Positions 6,558 to 14,360 of a stretch of 19,695 bases of DNA are shown in pieces. How positions within the stretch are numbered: position 1 is the first letter of the stretch; each line of letters starts with the position of its first letter. The stretch comes from a bacterium (lineage in GTDB: Bacteria; JACRDZ01; JAJRWM01): the NCBI GenBank assembly GCA_024276815.1, contig JAJRWM010000164.1:1-19695 (forward strand). Direction: 5' to 3'. The notes beneath the pieces are model-generated. The model ran no database searches, was not told the DNA's origin, and was given only the letters and a program-made list of their open reading frames with translations. Position numbers and translations under genes: made by a program.

Positions 6558-7568
6558 TTATTTGTTGGTGATTTCCCTTAGTTTTTCCAGTTTGGCCCGG
6601 GCCGCGCCGGAATCGATTGACTGAGCGGCCAGCTTTACGCCTTCGGTAACCGTCCCGGCTTTGCCGGCGGCCATTAAGGCGAAAGCTGAGTTTAACAGGA
6701 CAATATCGCGGGCCGCGCCCCCTTGGCCGGAAAGCACGGCCAGCGTTATCTCCGCGTTTTTCTCAGGCGTTCCCCCAAGAATACTGTTCAGGCTCGCCGG
6801 CTCTAACCCGGCCTCTTGAGGTTCAAAGAAACCGGTTTTCACCTGCCCATCTTTCACCTCGGAAATTTGGGTTCTGGTCGTTATCGTGACTTCATCCAGT
6901 CCGTCTTCCCCGTGAACCACGAAGGCTGATTCCAACCCCAGGTTTTTCAGTACCCTCGCCAGCGTTTCCGTCAGTTGGGCATCGTAAACCCCGACAACCT
7001 GCGCGTGGGCGCCGGCCGGATTGGTCAGTGGCCCCAGGATGTTAAAAATAGTGCGGATACCGATTTCCCGCCGCGGGCCAATAGCGTGTTTCATCGCCGG
7101 ATGCAGCAGGGGCGCGTATAGAAAGGCGACGCCGGCGACCTCCAGACACTCCTCCACCCTGGTGTACGGAATTTCAATGTTTACCCCGAGAGTCTTCAAG
7201 ACGTCGGCGCTGCCGCTTTTTGATGAGACCGAACGGTTGCCGTGTTTGGCGACGACCACGCCGGCTCCGGCTGTCACCAGCGCGGCGGTGGTCGAGATGT
7301 TGAAGGTTCCCTTTAAATCGCCGCCGGTGCCGCAGGTGTCAACGATCATTGAAGCGGAAGAATTAACCTTGCGCACCTTTTCCCGCATTACCCTGGCGGC
7401 CCCGGTGATTTCGCTCACGCTTTCGCCTTTAAGCCGGAGCGCCGTTAAAAAGCAGGCGATCTGGGCGTCTGTCGCCTGGCCGCGCATAATAATATTCATA
7501 ACCTCGATCATCTCTGTTTCGGTAAGAGATTGACCGCTGATTACCCGCTTGATTTGTTCTTTAATCAT
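6558..7568 (-). CDS. trpD: Anthranilate phosphoribosyltransferase
   Basis: TrpD joins anthranilate to phosphoribosyl pyrophosphate, the second step of tryptophan synthesis. The 336 residues match the stand-alone form, without a TrpG glutaminase fusion. The PRPP loop VDTCGTGGD (about 77-85), the following FNISTTAALV, the KHGNRSVSSKSGSADVL segment (about 107-121) and GPRREIGIRTIFNILGPLTNP (R and N contacts, about 164-184) are all intact. AGGAG lies 6 bases before the ATG at 7566-7568. It is first of a two-gene trpDC unit, divergent from smc. A promoter is not obvious: a TAAGAT hexamer near 7616 has no convincing -35 partner. I saw no trp leader peptide with Trp codons. Confidence 0.97.
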   Translation of the reverse strand: MIKEQIKRVISGQSLTETEMIEVMNIIMRGQATDAQIACFLTALRLKGESVSEITGAARVMREKVRKVNSSASMIVDTCGTGGDLKGTFNISTTAALVTAGAGVVVAKHGNRSVSSKSGSADVLKTLGVNIEIPYTRVEECLEVAGVAFLYAPLLHPAMKHAIGPRREIGIRTIFNILGPLTNPAGAHAQVVGVYDAQLTETLARVLKNLGLESAFVVHGEDGLDEVTITTRTQISEVKDGQVKTGFFEPQEAGLEPASLNSILGGTPEKNAEITLAVLSGQGGAARDIVLLNSAFALMAAGKAGTVTEGVKLAAQSIDSGAARAKLEKLREITNK

Positions 7569-7652
7569 GACTTTCTCCTTATCGGGAAAATAGGTTCAAC
7601 AGAAATAACCACCGCTATCTTACCATTTTTAAAGTTTTAACCAAAGTTTCAA

Positions 7653-7681
7653 TTGACCAAAACAGCGCTTGCGTGTAAAAT
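7653..7681 (+). promoter_or_regulatory. Sigma-70 promoter of smc-ftsY
   Basis: TTGACC (7653-7658), a 17-bp spacer and TAAAAT (7676-7681) form a near-consensus promoter, with a predicted start near 7688. It lies inside the longest possible smc reading frame, so starts at TTG 7653 and ATG 7680 would be upstream of the mRNA and can be set aside. Confidence 0.75.
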
Positions 7682-7715
7682 GAATACATCTTCTGGATGG
7701 GGGAAAAACCAGACC

Positions 7716-10700
7716 TTGCAACTCAAACGCCTGGAAATTCAAGGCTTCAAATCCTTCGCGGATAAAACAGTCCTGGAATTCGGCCCGGGCATCACCGCCA
7801 TTGTCGGCCCTAACGGTTGCGGTAAAACCAATATCCTGGACTCCATTCGCTGGGTCTTGGGCGAACAAAGCAGTAAGTTGCTCCGCTGTGACCGCATGGA
7901 AAACGTTATCTTCAACGGTTCGGAAAACCGCAAAGCTGTTGGCATGGCCTCCGTATCCATGACTTTGGTCAATAACCGCGGCACATTGCCTGTTGAGTAC
8001 GATGAAATCACCATCAAGCGCGAATTGTTCCGTTCCGGTGAAAGCAACTATTATATCAATAAAACCGCCTGTCGCCTCAAGGACATTACTGATTTATTTA
8101 TGGATACCGGTTTAGGTTCGCATGTCTATTCAATCATCGAACAAAGCCAGGTCGATCTGATTCTCAGCAACAAACCGGCCTTACGCCGCATGTTGTTCGA
8201 GGAAGCCGCCGGTATCTCCAAGTTTAAGAACCGCAAGGAAATCGCCCTGAAAAAACTGGAGGGGACCAGCCAGAATTTAGAAAGGCTGTCTGATATCGTC
8301 AGCGAGGTGACGACTCAGCGCAACTCGTTGAAAAGACAGGCCAATAAAGCCAGTCGTTACCAGGACCTCAAAGATGAGGTAATGAAGCTGGAAGGTTTGA
8401 TCTACAAGTATGAACAATCCTTGTTACAGGAAGAATGGCAGACCTGCCAGAAGAGAATCGCCGCGCGGGAGCTTGAGCTGGCAAGCCAAAACGCCGCCCT
8501 TTCGGAAACCGAAACTCACCTGGAACAAAACAAGTTAAAGCTGATTGAGCGGGAAGCGAGCATAAAAAAACAATCCTCGGTCTTGGCTGAAACAAAACTG
8601 GCCTATGAGAAAATTGAAAACAGCATCGCGCTTAAAAGAGAAAAAATCAGCGCTCTGCAACGTCAGGACACGGCTTCACGGGATGAAATCATCAGCCGGG
8701 AAAATCGTTTGCGCGAGCTTCGGGAGCGGATGCTGGCGGAGGAAGCCGAGGTTGAGACCGCCAAAGCCGCCATGGCTGGCAAAAATGATGATTTGAAAAA
8801 CCTCAACAATGAACTCTTGAAACAGAGAACAAAGCTGAAAAGCCAGGAGGCTGTTTCCGGCGCTCAGGAAAAACAGCTAAACGAATTAAAAACCCGGAAA
8901 AATAAAATTTCGAATAACCTGACCTCTTTCTCCGTGCAGTCCGAATACCTGGTTGCGGAGATTAAGCGGGCGCAAGAGCAAATCAGAGCGAAAAAAAAGC
9001 GCCTTGCCGATTCAGCAAAAGAATTGCAGGTAAAAGAAAAAGAGCTGAACGCGGCGGTCGGGGAACAGGATAAACGTAAACATCAGCTTAAAGCCGCGAA
9101 AGAAGAGCGAAACGAGTTGGAAAAAAAACTGGAAAACAAACGTCTGGAACGCGGCGAAGTTGAAAACCGGTATACCGAGAATCACTCCCTGATAAAAGCT
9201 TTGGAAGAATTACACCTTCGCCGTCATGGTTTTTTCGCCGGCGTTAAAGCGGTGTTACAGCTTAAAGAAGATAAGCGGGAAAACGGAAAAGGTATTTTAG
9301 GCGTGATCGCCGACCTGGTAACCACTGACGAACGTTACCGCCTGGCCCTGGAAACCGCGGCCGGCGCCAACATTCAGAATATTGTGACTGAAACCGCGGA
9401 GGTAGCGAAGCGGGCGATCGAATATTTGAAAAAAGAGCAAAAGGGGCGCGCCACTTTCCTGCCTCTTGATCTGATCGAGCACAAGGAACACAAGATTAAG
9501 AACAGCTTGCTGAATGAAACCGGCGTCATCGCCCCGGCTTGGGAACTGATTAAAGTTGAGCCGGCCTACCAGAAACTGGTCAGCCTGATCTGGGGCAGGA
9601 CCCTGGTTGTTGATAATCTGACCAACGCCATCCGGATCGCTAAAAAAAATCCCGATTCAGCGATCCTGGTTACCCTGGAGGGCGAGTTAGTCAAGCGGGG
9701 CGGTTCGATTACCGGCGGTTATCAGGGTGGCGAGAAAACCGGGTTGCTGATGAGAGAAGGCCGGATCGAATCGCTTAAGGAAAGCAATGAGCGGCTGATG
9801 GTTACGATAGAGTCGTTCCGGAAAGAGGAGAGGCAATTAAAAGAGAGCAGGGACCTGCTCAGCCGGAAAATCGAGGAGTTGGAAGCGCAGTACCAGAAGC
9901 AGGAACTGGTCATCAACAACCAGAGACATTCCGCGAATGTTGTTGACGCTGAAAGCAAGAGGTTGACGGAAGAGATTGAGTTTACGGTCGCTGAGATCGG
10001 GCAGAAGAACTCCGCCAAAGAGCAGATCGGTATCGATTCGCGCAACCTGGCGGAAGAGAGTAAATCCCTGGAAACAGAAATAAGCGATCTGACCAAAACA
10101 GTCGCCGATTTACAGGGAGCCAACCTCGCTTTAAGGGAGGAAATCGAGCAAGCCGCCGGTGAGGTTACCGCTTTGCGGGTTGAGCTGGCAGCTTTTTTTG
10201 AGCGGGAGAAAAACCTTAACCGGAAGAAAGCTGATTTGGAACATCAGGAAGTTCTGTTAAACCGGGAGATCAAGGATCGGGAGACCAAAAAAATATCATC
10301 TTTGGCGGAACAAAAGGTTTTGGCGTCGGCAATCGCCGAAGATGAAGCATCTTTGAAAGAATTAGGCCGGGAACTGAGAAAAACAGAAAGCGGCCAGGTT
10401 CAGCAGGAGAATCTTCGCCAGGATTTTTTGTCCACGATAGAAGTTTTGGAAAAAAAATGCAGGGATTTACGCGGTTTAATCACCGAACTGAGGAGCCAAC
10501 TTAATGAAATAGTGATTGAAAAAACCAGGCTGGAAGTGGAAATGAAAACCATAACCGATAAACTGAATAATTATGAATATCTCAAAATTGAGATTGAGAG
10601 CGGCGAGGAATTTGACTTGCCGGCCGGGAAAAATAAAATTGAACAACTGCATGAGAAAATAACCCGGCTGGAGCCGGTAAACCTGGCCGCCTTGGAAGAG

Positions 10701-11303
10701 TTTAATGAAATTGACAAGCGTTACCAGTTTTTGACCGGGCAGGTTAAAGACATGGAAGACGCCAAGCGCTCATTGGCCACAACCATTAACCAGATAAATC
10801 GAACTTCGGAGTCCCGCTTCCGGGAAACTTTCAAAACCATCCAGGACAACTTCGCTCATCTTTTCACCCGTTTCTTCGGCGGCGGTCAAACGGCTCTGGT
10901 GCTTTCCGATCCCAATAAACCCCTGGAATCCGGCATTGAGATCATCGCCCAGCCCCGGGGGAAAAGACCGCAAAGTATAACCCAGCTTTCCGGCGGGGAA
11001 AGGGCTTTAACCGCCATTGCCTTGGTTTTCGCGATTTTCATGGTCAAGCCCAGCCCTTTTTGCATCCTGGATGAAGTAGACGCGCCTCTGGATGAAAACA
11101 ACGTTCTGCGTTACGCTGAGTTGATCCGGGACTTTACTCACCGCTCACAATTTTTGACTATCACTCATAGCAAGCGTACCATGGAAGCCGCTCAGACATT
11201 ATATGGAGTAACCATGGAAGAGGTTGGGGTTTCCAAAATCATATCGATGCGCCTCCAGGAAGAAGAGCAACCTACCTTGGATTTGCTCGAGGTCTCCAGC
11301 TAA
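7716..11303 (+). CDS. smc: Chromosome segregation ATPase SMC
   Basis: SMC is the core of the condensin complex (with ScpA and ScpB) that loads on DNA, extrudes loops and helps separate sister chromosomes. From the TTG at 7716 it has 1195 residues, the usual size, and opens MQLKRLEIQGFKSFADK as family members do. Walker A GPNGCGKTN is at 31-39, the Q-loop region IIEQSQVDLIL near 142-152, followed by a long coiled coil, the hinge at about 500-670 (FFAGVKAVLQL, ITGGYQGG), the return coil, the ABC signature QLSGGERALTAIAL near 1090-1103 and Walker B FCILDEVDAPLDENN near 1115-1129. The start is chosen because a consensus promoter lies over the upstream codons and GGGGGA precedes the TTG by about 12 bases, a rather long spacing. 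ftsY follows after 2 bp; rnc, often in this cluster, is absent here. Confidence 0.96.
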   Translation: MQLKRLEIQGFKSFADKTVLEFGPGITAIVGPNGCGKTNILDSIRWVLGEQSSKLLRCDRMENVIFNGSENRKAVGMASVSMTLVNNRGTLPVEYDEITIKRELFRSGESNYYINKTACRLKDITDLFMDTGLGSHVYSIIEQSQVDLILSNKPALRRMLFEEAAGISKFKNRKEIALKKLEGTSQNLERLSDIVSEVTTQRNSLKRQANKASRYQDLKDEVMKLEGLIYKYEQSLLQEEWQTCQKRIAARELELASQNAALSETETHLEQNKLKLIEREASIKKQSSVLAETKLAYEKIENSIALKREKISALQRQDTASRDEIISRENRLRELRERMLAEEAEVETAKAAMAGKNDDLKNLNNELLKQRTKLKSQEAVSGAQEKQLNELKTRKNKISNNLTSFSVQSEYLVAEIKRAQEQIRAKKKRLADSAKELQVKEKELNAAVGEQDKRKHQLKAAKEERNELEKKLENKRLERGEVENRYTENHSLIKALEELHLRRHGFFAGVKAVLQLKEDKRENGKGILGVIADLVTTDERYRLALETAAGANIQNIVTETAEVAKRAIEYLKKEQKGRATFLPLDLIEHKEHKIKNSLLNETGVIAPAWELIKVEPAYQKLVSLIWGRTLVVDNLTNAIRIAKKNPDSAILVTLEGELVKRGGSITGGYQGGEKTGLLMREGRIESLKESNERLMVTIESFRKEERQLKESRDLLSRKIEELEAQYQKQELVINNQRHSANVVDAESKRLTEEIEFTVAEIGQKNSAKEQIGIDSRNLAEESKSLETEISDLTKTVADLQGANLALREEIEQAAGEVTALRVELAAFFEREKNLNRKKADLEHQEVLLNREIKDRETKKISSLAEQKVLASAIAEDEASLKELGRELRKTESGQVQQENLRQDFLSTIEVLEKKCRDLRGLITELRSQLNEIVIEKTRLEVEMKTITDKLNNYEYLKIEIESGEEFDLPAGKNKIEQLHEKITRLEPVNLAALEEFNEIDKRYQFLTGQVKDMEDAKRSLATTINQINRTSESRFRETFKTIQDNFAHLFTRFFGGGQTALVLSDPNKPLESGIEIIAQPRGKRPQSITQLSGGERALTAIALVFAIFMVKPSPFCILDEVDAPLDENNVLRYAELIRDFTHRSQFLTITHSKRTMEAAQTLYGVTMEEVGVSKIISMRLQEEEQPTLDLLEVSS

Positions 11304-11305
11304 AG

Positions 11306-12223
11306 ATGGGTATCGGGATATTTCAACAGCTCAAATCAGGCTTAAGCCGCGCCCACAAGGGGTTTGTCGGTAAGCTGGACAGCCTTTTCACCCGTTCCCG
11401 GAAACTGGATGAAGAAATGTTCGAGCAACTGGAAGAGATTCTGATTGAGTCTGATATCGGCCCCCGGATGAGCGGGCGCATACTGGGGGATCTAAGAACC
11501 GCTGTCAAAACCAATAAAGTTTCTGATTCCGCCGGGTTAAAAGCGTTGCTTCAGGCGGAAATGATCAAATTGCTCAAGTCTCCCCCGGCCTGGAACCATA
11601 ATTCGGACGGGCCGACGATTATTTTAATCATAGGCATTAACGGAGTGGGGAAGACAACCACCATCGCGAAACTGGCCAATCACTTCCTGAAACAAAAGAA
11701 AAAAGTGCTGCTGGCGGCGGGCGACACCTTCAGGGCTGCCGCTATTGACCAGCTCAAGATATGGGCGGAACGGCTTGGCGTAGACTGTATCGCTCACCAG
11801 GACGGTTCCGACGCCGCCGCTGTTTGCTTTGACGCTGTTACGGCGGCTAAAGCCCGACAGGTGGACATTTTAATTATTGACACCGCCGGCCGGCTGCATA
11901 CCAAGGCGCATCTGGTTGAAGAGCTGAAAAAGATAAAGAGAAGCATTCAGAAAGTTGAAGAGGGCGCGCCGCACGAGACCTTGCTTGTGCTGGATGCCAC
12001 CACCGGGCAAAACGGCCTTTTGCAGGCCCAGGTTTTTTATCGGGAGGTTGATACCAGCGGCCTTATTTTGACCAAAATGGACGGCACTGCCAAGGGCGGC
12101 GTCGCGTTAACCGTCAGCAATGAGCTATCATTGCCAATCAGGTTTATCGGCTTGGGCGAAAAAATAGACGATTTGACGGATTTCAACCCACGAGAATTCA
12201 TCACCGCTCTCTTTGAAGCTTGA
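11306..12223 (+). CDS. ftsY: Signal recognition particle receptor FtsY
   Basis: FtsY is the membrane-associated GTPase that receives SRP-ribosome complexes and hands nascent membrane proteins to SecYEG. The 305 residues consist of the helical N domain (about 1-95) and the G domain. G1 GINGVGKTTT is at 110-119, followed by AAGDTFRAAAIDQL (about 137-150), IIDTAGRLHT (about 191-200), the TKMDG specificity motif followed by TAKGG (about 249-258) and the closing FIGLGEKIDDLTDFNP. The long acidic A domain of E. coli FtsY is missing; membrane contact would rely on the short basic N-terminus (KSGLSRAHKGFVGKL), as in many Gram-positive and other bacteria. The ATG lies 2 bp after the smc stop, so the pair is cotranscribed and probably coupled. 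Confidence 0.96.
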   Translation: MGIGIFQQLKSGLSRAHKGFVGKLDSLFTRSRKLDEEMFEQLEEILIESDIGPRMSGRILGDLRTAVKTNKVSDSAGLKALLQAEMIKLLKSPPAWNHNSDGPTIILIIGINGVGKTTTIAKLANHFLKQKKKVLLAAGDTFRAAAIDQLKIWAERLGVDCIAHQDGSDAAAVCFDAVTAAKARQVDILIIDTAGRLHTKAHLVEELKKIKRSIQKVEEGAPHETLLVLDATTGQNGLLQAQVFYREVDTSGLILTKMDGTAKGGVALTVSNELSLPIRFIGLGEKIDDLTDFNPREFITALFEA

Positions 12224-12298
12224 AGCTGGGTACCCCTGCGAAGCGGAGTTAGAGTGGGTTGCGGTCAGATGTCAGGTTTGCGGAGACAGTGAAGAGAA

Positions 12299-13471
12299 TT
12301 ACTTGCTGAAATCCCGCACCAGCTTGTCATAGGCTTCACAAGCCTGGGTAAATTCAACGAAGGCCTGCTCGAAATCACCTTGCTGGGTGTAAATCAAGCC
12401 CAGTTCATGATGAACGTGTCCCCGGTTAGGATTAAACCTCTTATCGCCTTCTTTCGGCTGCTGTTTCTGAAAAAGGTTTTTGGCCATAACCAACTCCTGC
12501 AGGGCTTCCTCAAGCTTATCTTCGCGCGCGAAGATAGTTCCCAGACCATAATGGCCGTCCGGCGAATCAGGATTTTCCTCCAGGATGTTTTTATAGAGTT
12601 CCAGGGCTTCGTCACGTTTTCCATTATCCAGATAATACTGTCCCAGTTCCATTTTAAGCTTAATCATTTTCGGGGCCAATTCCACAGCCTTTTGGTAGGC
12701 CTGAATGGCCTCAGCGACTTTTTTCTGACCGGCCAGGATCGCACCCTGAAGTTGGTAAGGCCGATAATAACCAGGGTCTTCCTGTAATACCCGCTCAAGT
12801 TTTTGCAAAGCTTTTTTCTCAAACCCCTTTAAATACATTTTTTTGGCGAAGTTAAAATAAAACGCGGCTTTACCCTTAGGTTTATAGCGTATGATGACAA
12901 CTTTTTTCTTTTCCTTGATTCCCAACAACCTCTTTGTGCTTCGGCGAATCAGCTTTTCCCCGCCAAAGGTCGGCAACCCGGGCAAGATTGTTCCCACCCG
13001 GCCGTCTTCCTTGATTATCGCGTAGCTGGGGAAAGTGATAACTCCGTAAGTGCTAAAAACCTTCATGCCCCGGTCGATCAGGTTGGGGTAAGTAACGCCG
13101 GTTTCCGAGAGGACCTTTTCCATGTCGGCGATTTCATCGGGCGGAACATTTTCATCGCCGCGGGGCACATAAACGGCAATCATCTCCAGCCCCTTGGCGC
13201 TGTTATATTTTTGGTACAGGTCTTGCAGTATGGCTAACTCCTTGGCGCAACGCAAACTGGGATTCTTCCAGAAGACAATGCCGACAACTTTACCTTTATA
13301 GTCAGAAAGCCTGATTTCTTTACCAGCCACTTTCAGGGAAAAGTCCGGCGCCTGGTCGGACTCGCTAACCCGTTTAAAAGCCTGGGCTTCGGCCCGGCCG
13401 ACTACCGGCCCCAAAAAGAGCAGAAAAGATGACAGGAACAAGATCAAACAATTAACATGATGTCTTTTCAT
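12299..13471 (-). CDS. Exported redoxin (TlpA/AhpC-type) domain protein with TPR repeats, SxxC active site
   Basis: This is a 390-residue protein. A signal peptide (about 1-28, MKRHHVNCLILFLSSFLLFL) precedes a thioredoxin-fold domain of TlpA/AhpC type (about 38-185): APDFSLKVAGKEIRLSDYKGKVVGIVFW, an active-site segment S72-L-R-C75 and the cis-proline TFPSY (P148). Normal members have CxxC; here the first, attacking Cys is Ser, so disulfide exchange by the usual mechanism is not expected. Residues about 205-385 are TPR repeats (for example AEAIQAYQKAVELAP and DEALELYKNILEENPD), which bind protein partners. The ATG is preceded by AAGGG. A role as a periplasmic or surface adaptor is inference. 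It has a strong promoter and is convergent with smc-ftsY. Confidence 0.88.
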   Translation of the reverse strand: MKRHHVNCLILFLSSFLLFLGPVVGRAEAQAFKRVSESDQAPDFSLKVAGKEIRLSDYKGKVVGIVFWKNPSLRCAKELAILQDLYQKYNSAKGLEMIAVYVPRGDENVPPDEIADMEKVLSETGVTYPNLIDRGMKVFSTYGVITFPSYAIIKEDGRVGTILPGLPTFGGEKLIRRSTKRLLGIKEKKKVVIIRYKPKGKAAFYFNFAKKMYLKGFEKKALQKLERVLQEDPGYYRPYQLQGAILAGQKKVAEAIQAYQKAVELAPKMIKLKMELGQYYLDNGKRDEALELYKNILEENPDSPDGHYGLGTIFAREDKLEEALQELVMAKNLFQKQQPKEGDKRFNPNRGHVHHELGLIYTQQGDFEQAFVEFTQACEAYDKLVRDFSK

Positions 13472-13542
13472 AGATAACCCTTGAGAAAAATCTTGCGCCT
13501 TGGTAAAAAAAGAGCAAAAGATTCCATACTATTTTGATGGGA

Positions 13543-13572
13543 ATAATAGCATACGGTTTGTCAATATGTCAA
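13543..13572 (-). promoter_or_regulatory. Sigma-70 promoter of the redoxin-TPR gene, with tandem -35 boxes
   Basis: On the minus strand TTGACA (13567-13572), an 18-bp spacer and TATTAT (13543-13548) form a promoter that also carries the extended -10 TG. A second TTGACA (13559-13564) lies 8 bp further in, making a short direct repeat that could serve regulator binding. The leader would be about 65 bases. Confidence 0.75.
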
Positions 13573-13780
13573 CATCTCGTAATAAATTCTATCAAATTTC
13601 TTGTGAACTCTGGCAAGAGACCATTTCTGTCCCGGGTAACTTTAAAGTTTCTATCAGGAAGAGGAGTTTTTAAAGTCCCTCGAAGGTGAGTCCGCTTGGC
13701 GCCCTGGGCGGAAAGCGGCCGCGGTTGACGTATTTTTCTATCTGTGATAGTCAATTGTATAGCAAGGCGGGGTGCTTATT
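13573..13780 (+). other. Structured 208-bp region upstream of the protease operon
   Basis: No convincing gene is present. It holds a 12-bp perfect palindrome AACTTTAAAGTT (13638-13649), a partly related TTTTTAAAGTCC shortly after, and a strong hairpin at 13692-13718 (CCGCTT with AAGCGG, an internal GG/GA mismatch pair, then CGCC with GGCG around a CTG loop). A TTGACG at 13725-13730 could be a -35 box, but the best -10 (GATAGT, 13746-13751, with TG upstream) is only 15 bp away. If transcription starts further upstream the hairpin would lie in the 5' untranslated RNA. I could not match it to a known riboswitch class. Confidence 0.4.
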
Positions 13781-14347
13781 GTGAACTCAAGGTATCATTT
13801 TATATTGTTTGTTAGCTGTTTCCTTTTTATAACCTTTAACGCCCAGTCTCTTATGGTCAACATTCCACTGGAAGAATTAACGGCAAATGCCGAAGTAATT
13901 GTACAGGGAAAAGTCCGCAAAATCTGGTCCGACTGGAATGCTGACAAAACGCTGATTCATACCTACGTGGTCGTTGAATTGTCTGATCTGCTGAAAGGCC
14001 CGGGGCAGTCGAACCAAATTACTTTCCGCTATATTGGCGGCGAAGTGGACGGCATTGGTTTGGCTGAAAGCGATACGCCCAGACTGGAACTCGATGAGGA
14101 GGTCATCCTGTTTCTGGCGAAAAACAAGGAAAAATACTTCCGGCTGACCGGGAATTTTCAGGGTAAGTTCAGAGTTGAAAGAGATAAATTGACCCAAAAG
14201 AAAATTGTTACCCAGACCGGCGTTTCTGTTGTCAAAAAAATTAACGGCAGAATCATCCTGGACGACCGGGTGCGGGGACGGGTGTTTTTGCCGCGATTTA
14301 AAAAGATGGTTAAAGAGATTGTTAGAGAACAGCTCAAAAAGAAGTAA
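13781..14347 (+). CDS. Small exported protein of unknown function next to the protease
   Basis: This is a 188-residue protein with a clear signal peptide (MNSRYHFILFVSCFLFITFN, cleavage near residues 22-25). The mature part opens with IPLEELTANAEVIVQGKV and alternates beta strands (TLIHTYVVVELSDLLKG, NQITFRYIGGEVDG, EEVILFLAKN, YFRLTGNFQGKFRV), which suggests a small beta-barrel or OB-like fold; the tail is basic (KKMVKEIVREQLKKK). I do not recognise a named family. GTG at 13781 is chosen over GTG at 13772 because AAGGCGGGG lies 8 bases before it. The protease gene starts 13 bp after its stop, so the two are one transcript. A role as a chaperone, propeptide-like factor or inhibitor for the protease is a guess from position only. 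Confidence 0.85.
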   Translation: MNSRYHFILFVSCFLFITFNAQSLMVNIPLEELTANAEVIVQGKVRKIWSDWNADKTLIHTYVVVELSDLLKGPGQSNQITFRYIGGEVDGIGLAESDTPRLELDEEVILFLAKNKEKYFRLTGNFQGKFRVERDKLTQKKIVTQTGVSVVKKINGRIILDDRVRGRVFLPRFKKMVKEIVREQLKKK

Positions 14348-14360
14348 AGGAGTGGTTATA

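Noticed and set aside
12224-12298. Possible terminator between ftsY and the redoxin gene
   Set aside because: I found no stem of more than about 4 bp and no T-run; nothing else is visible in these 75 bases.
13569-13754. 61-codon minus-strand frame in the region upstream of the protease operon
   Set aside because: It overlaps the redoxin gene's -35 box and the hairpin, has no clear ribosome site and resembles no protein.
14205-14360. Upstream extension of the protease gene
   Set aside because: It overlaps the preceding gene in another frame and puts the obvious signal peptide internally; the ATG at 14361 has a good Shine-Dalgarno site.
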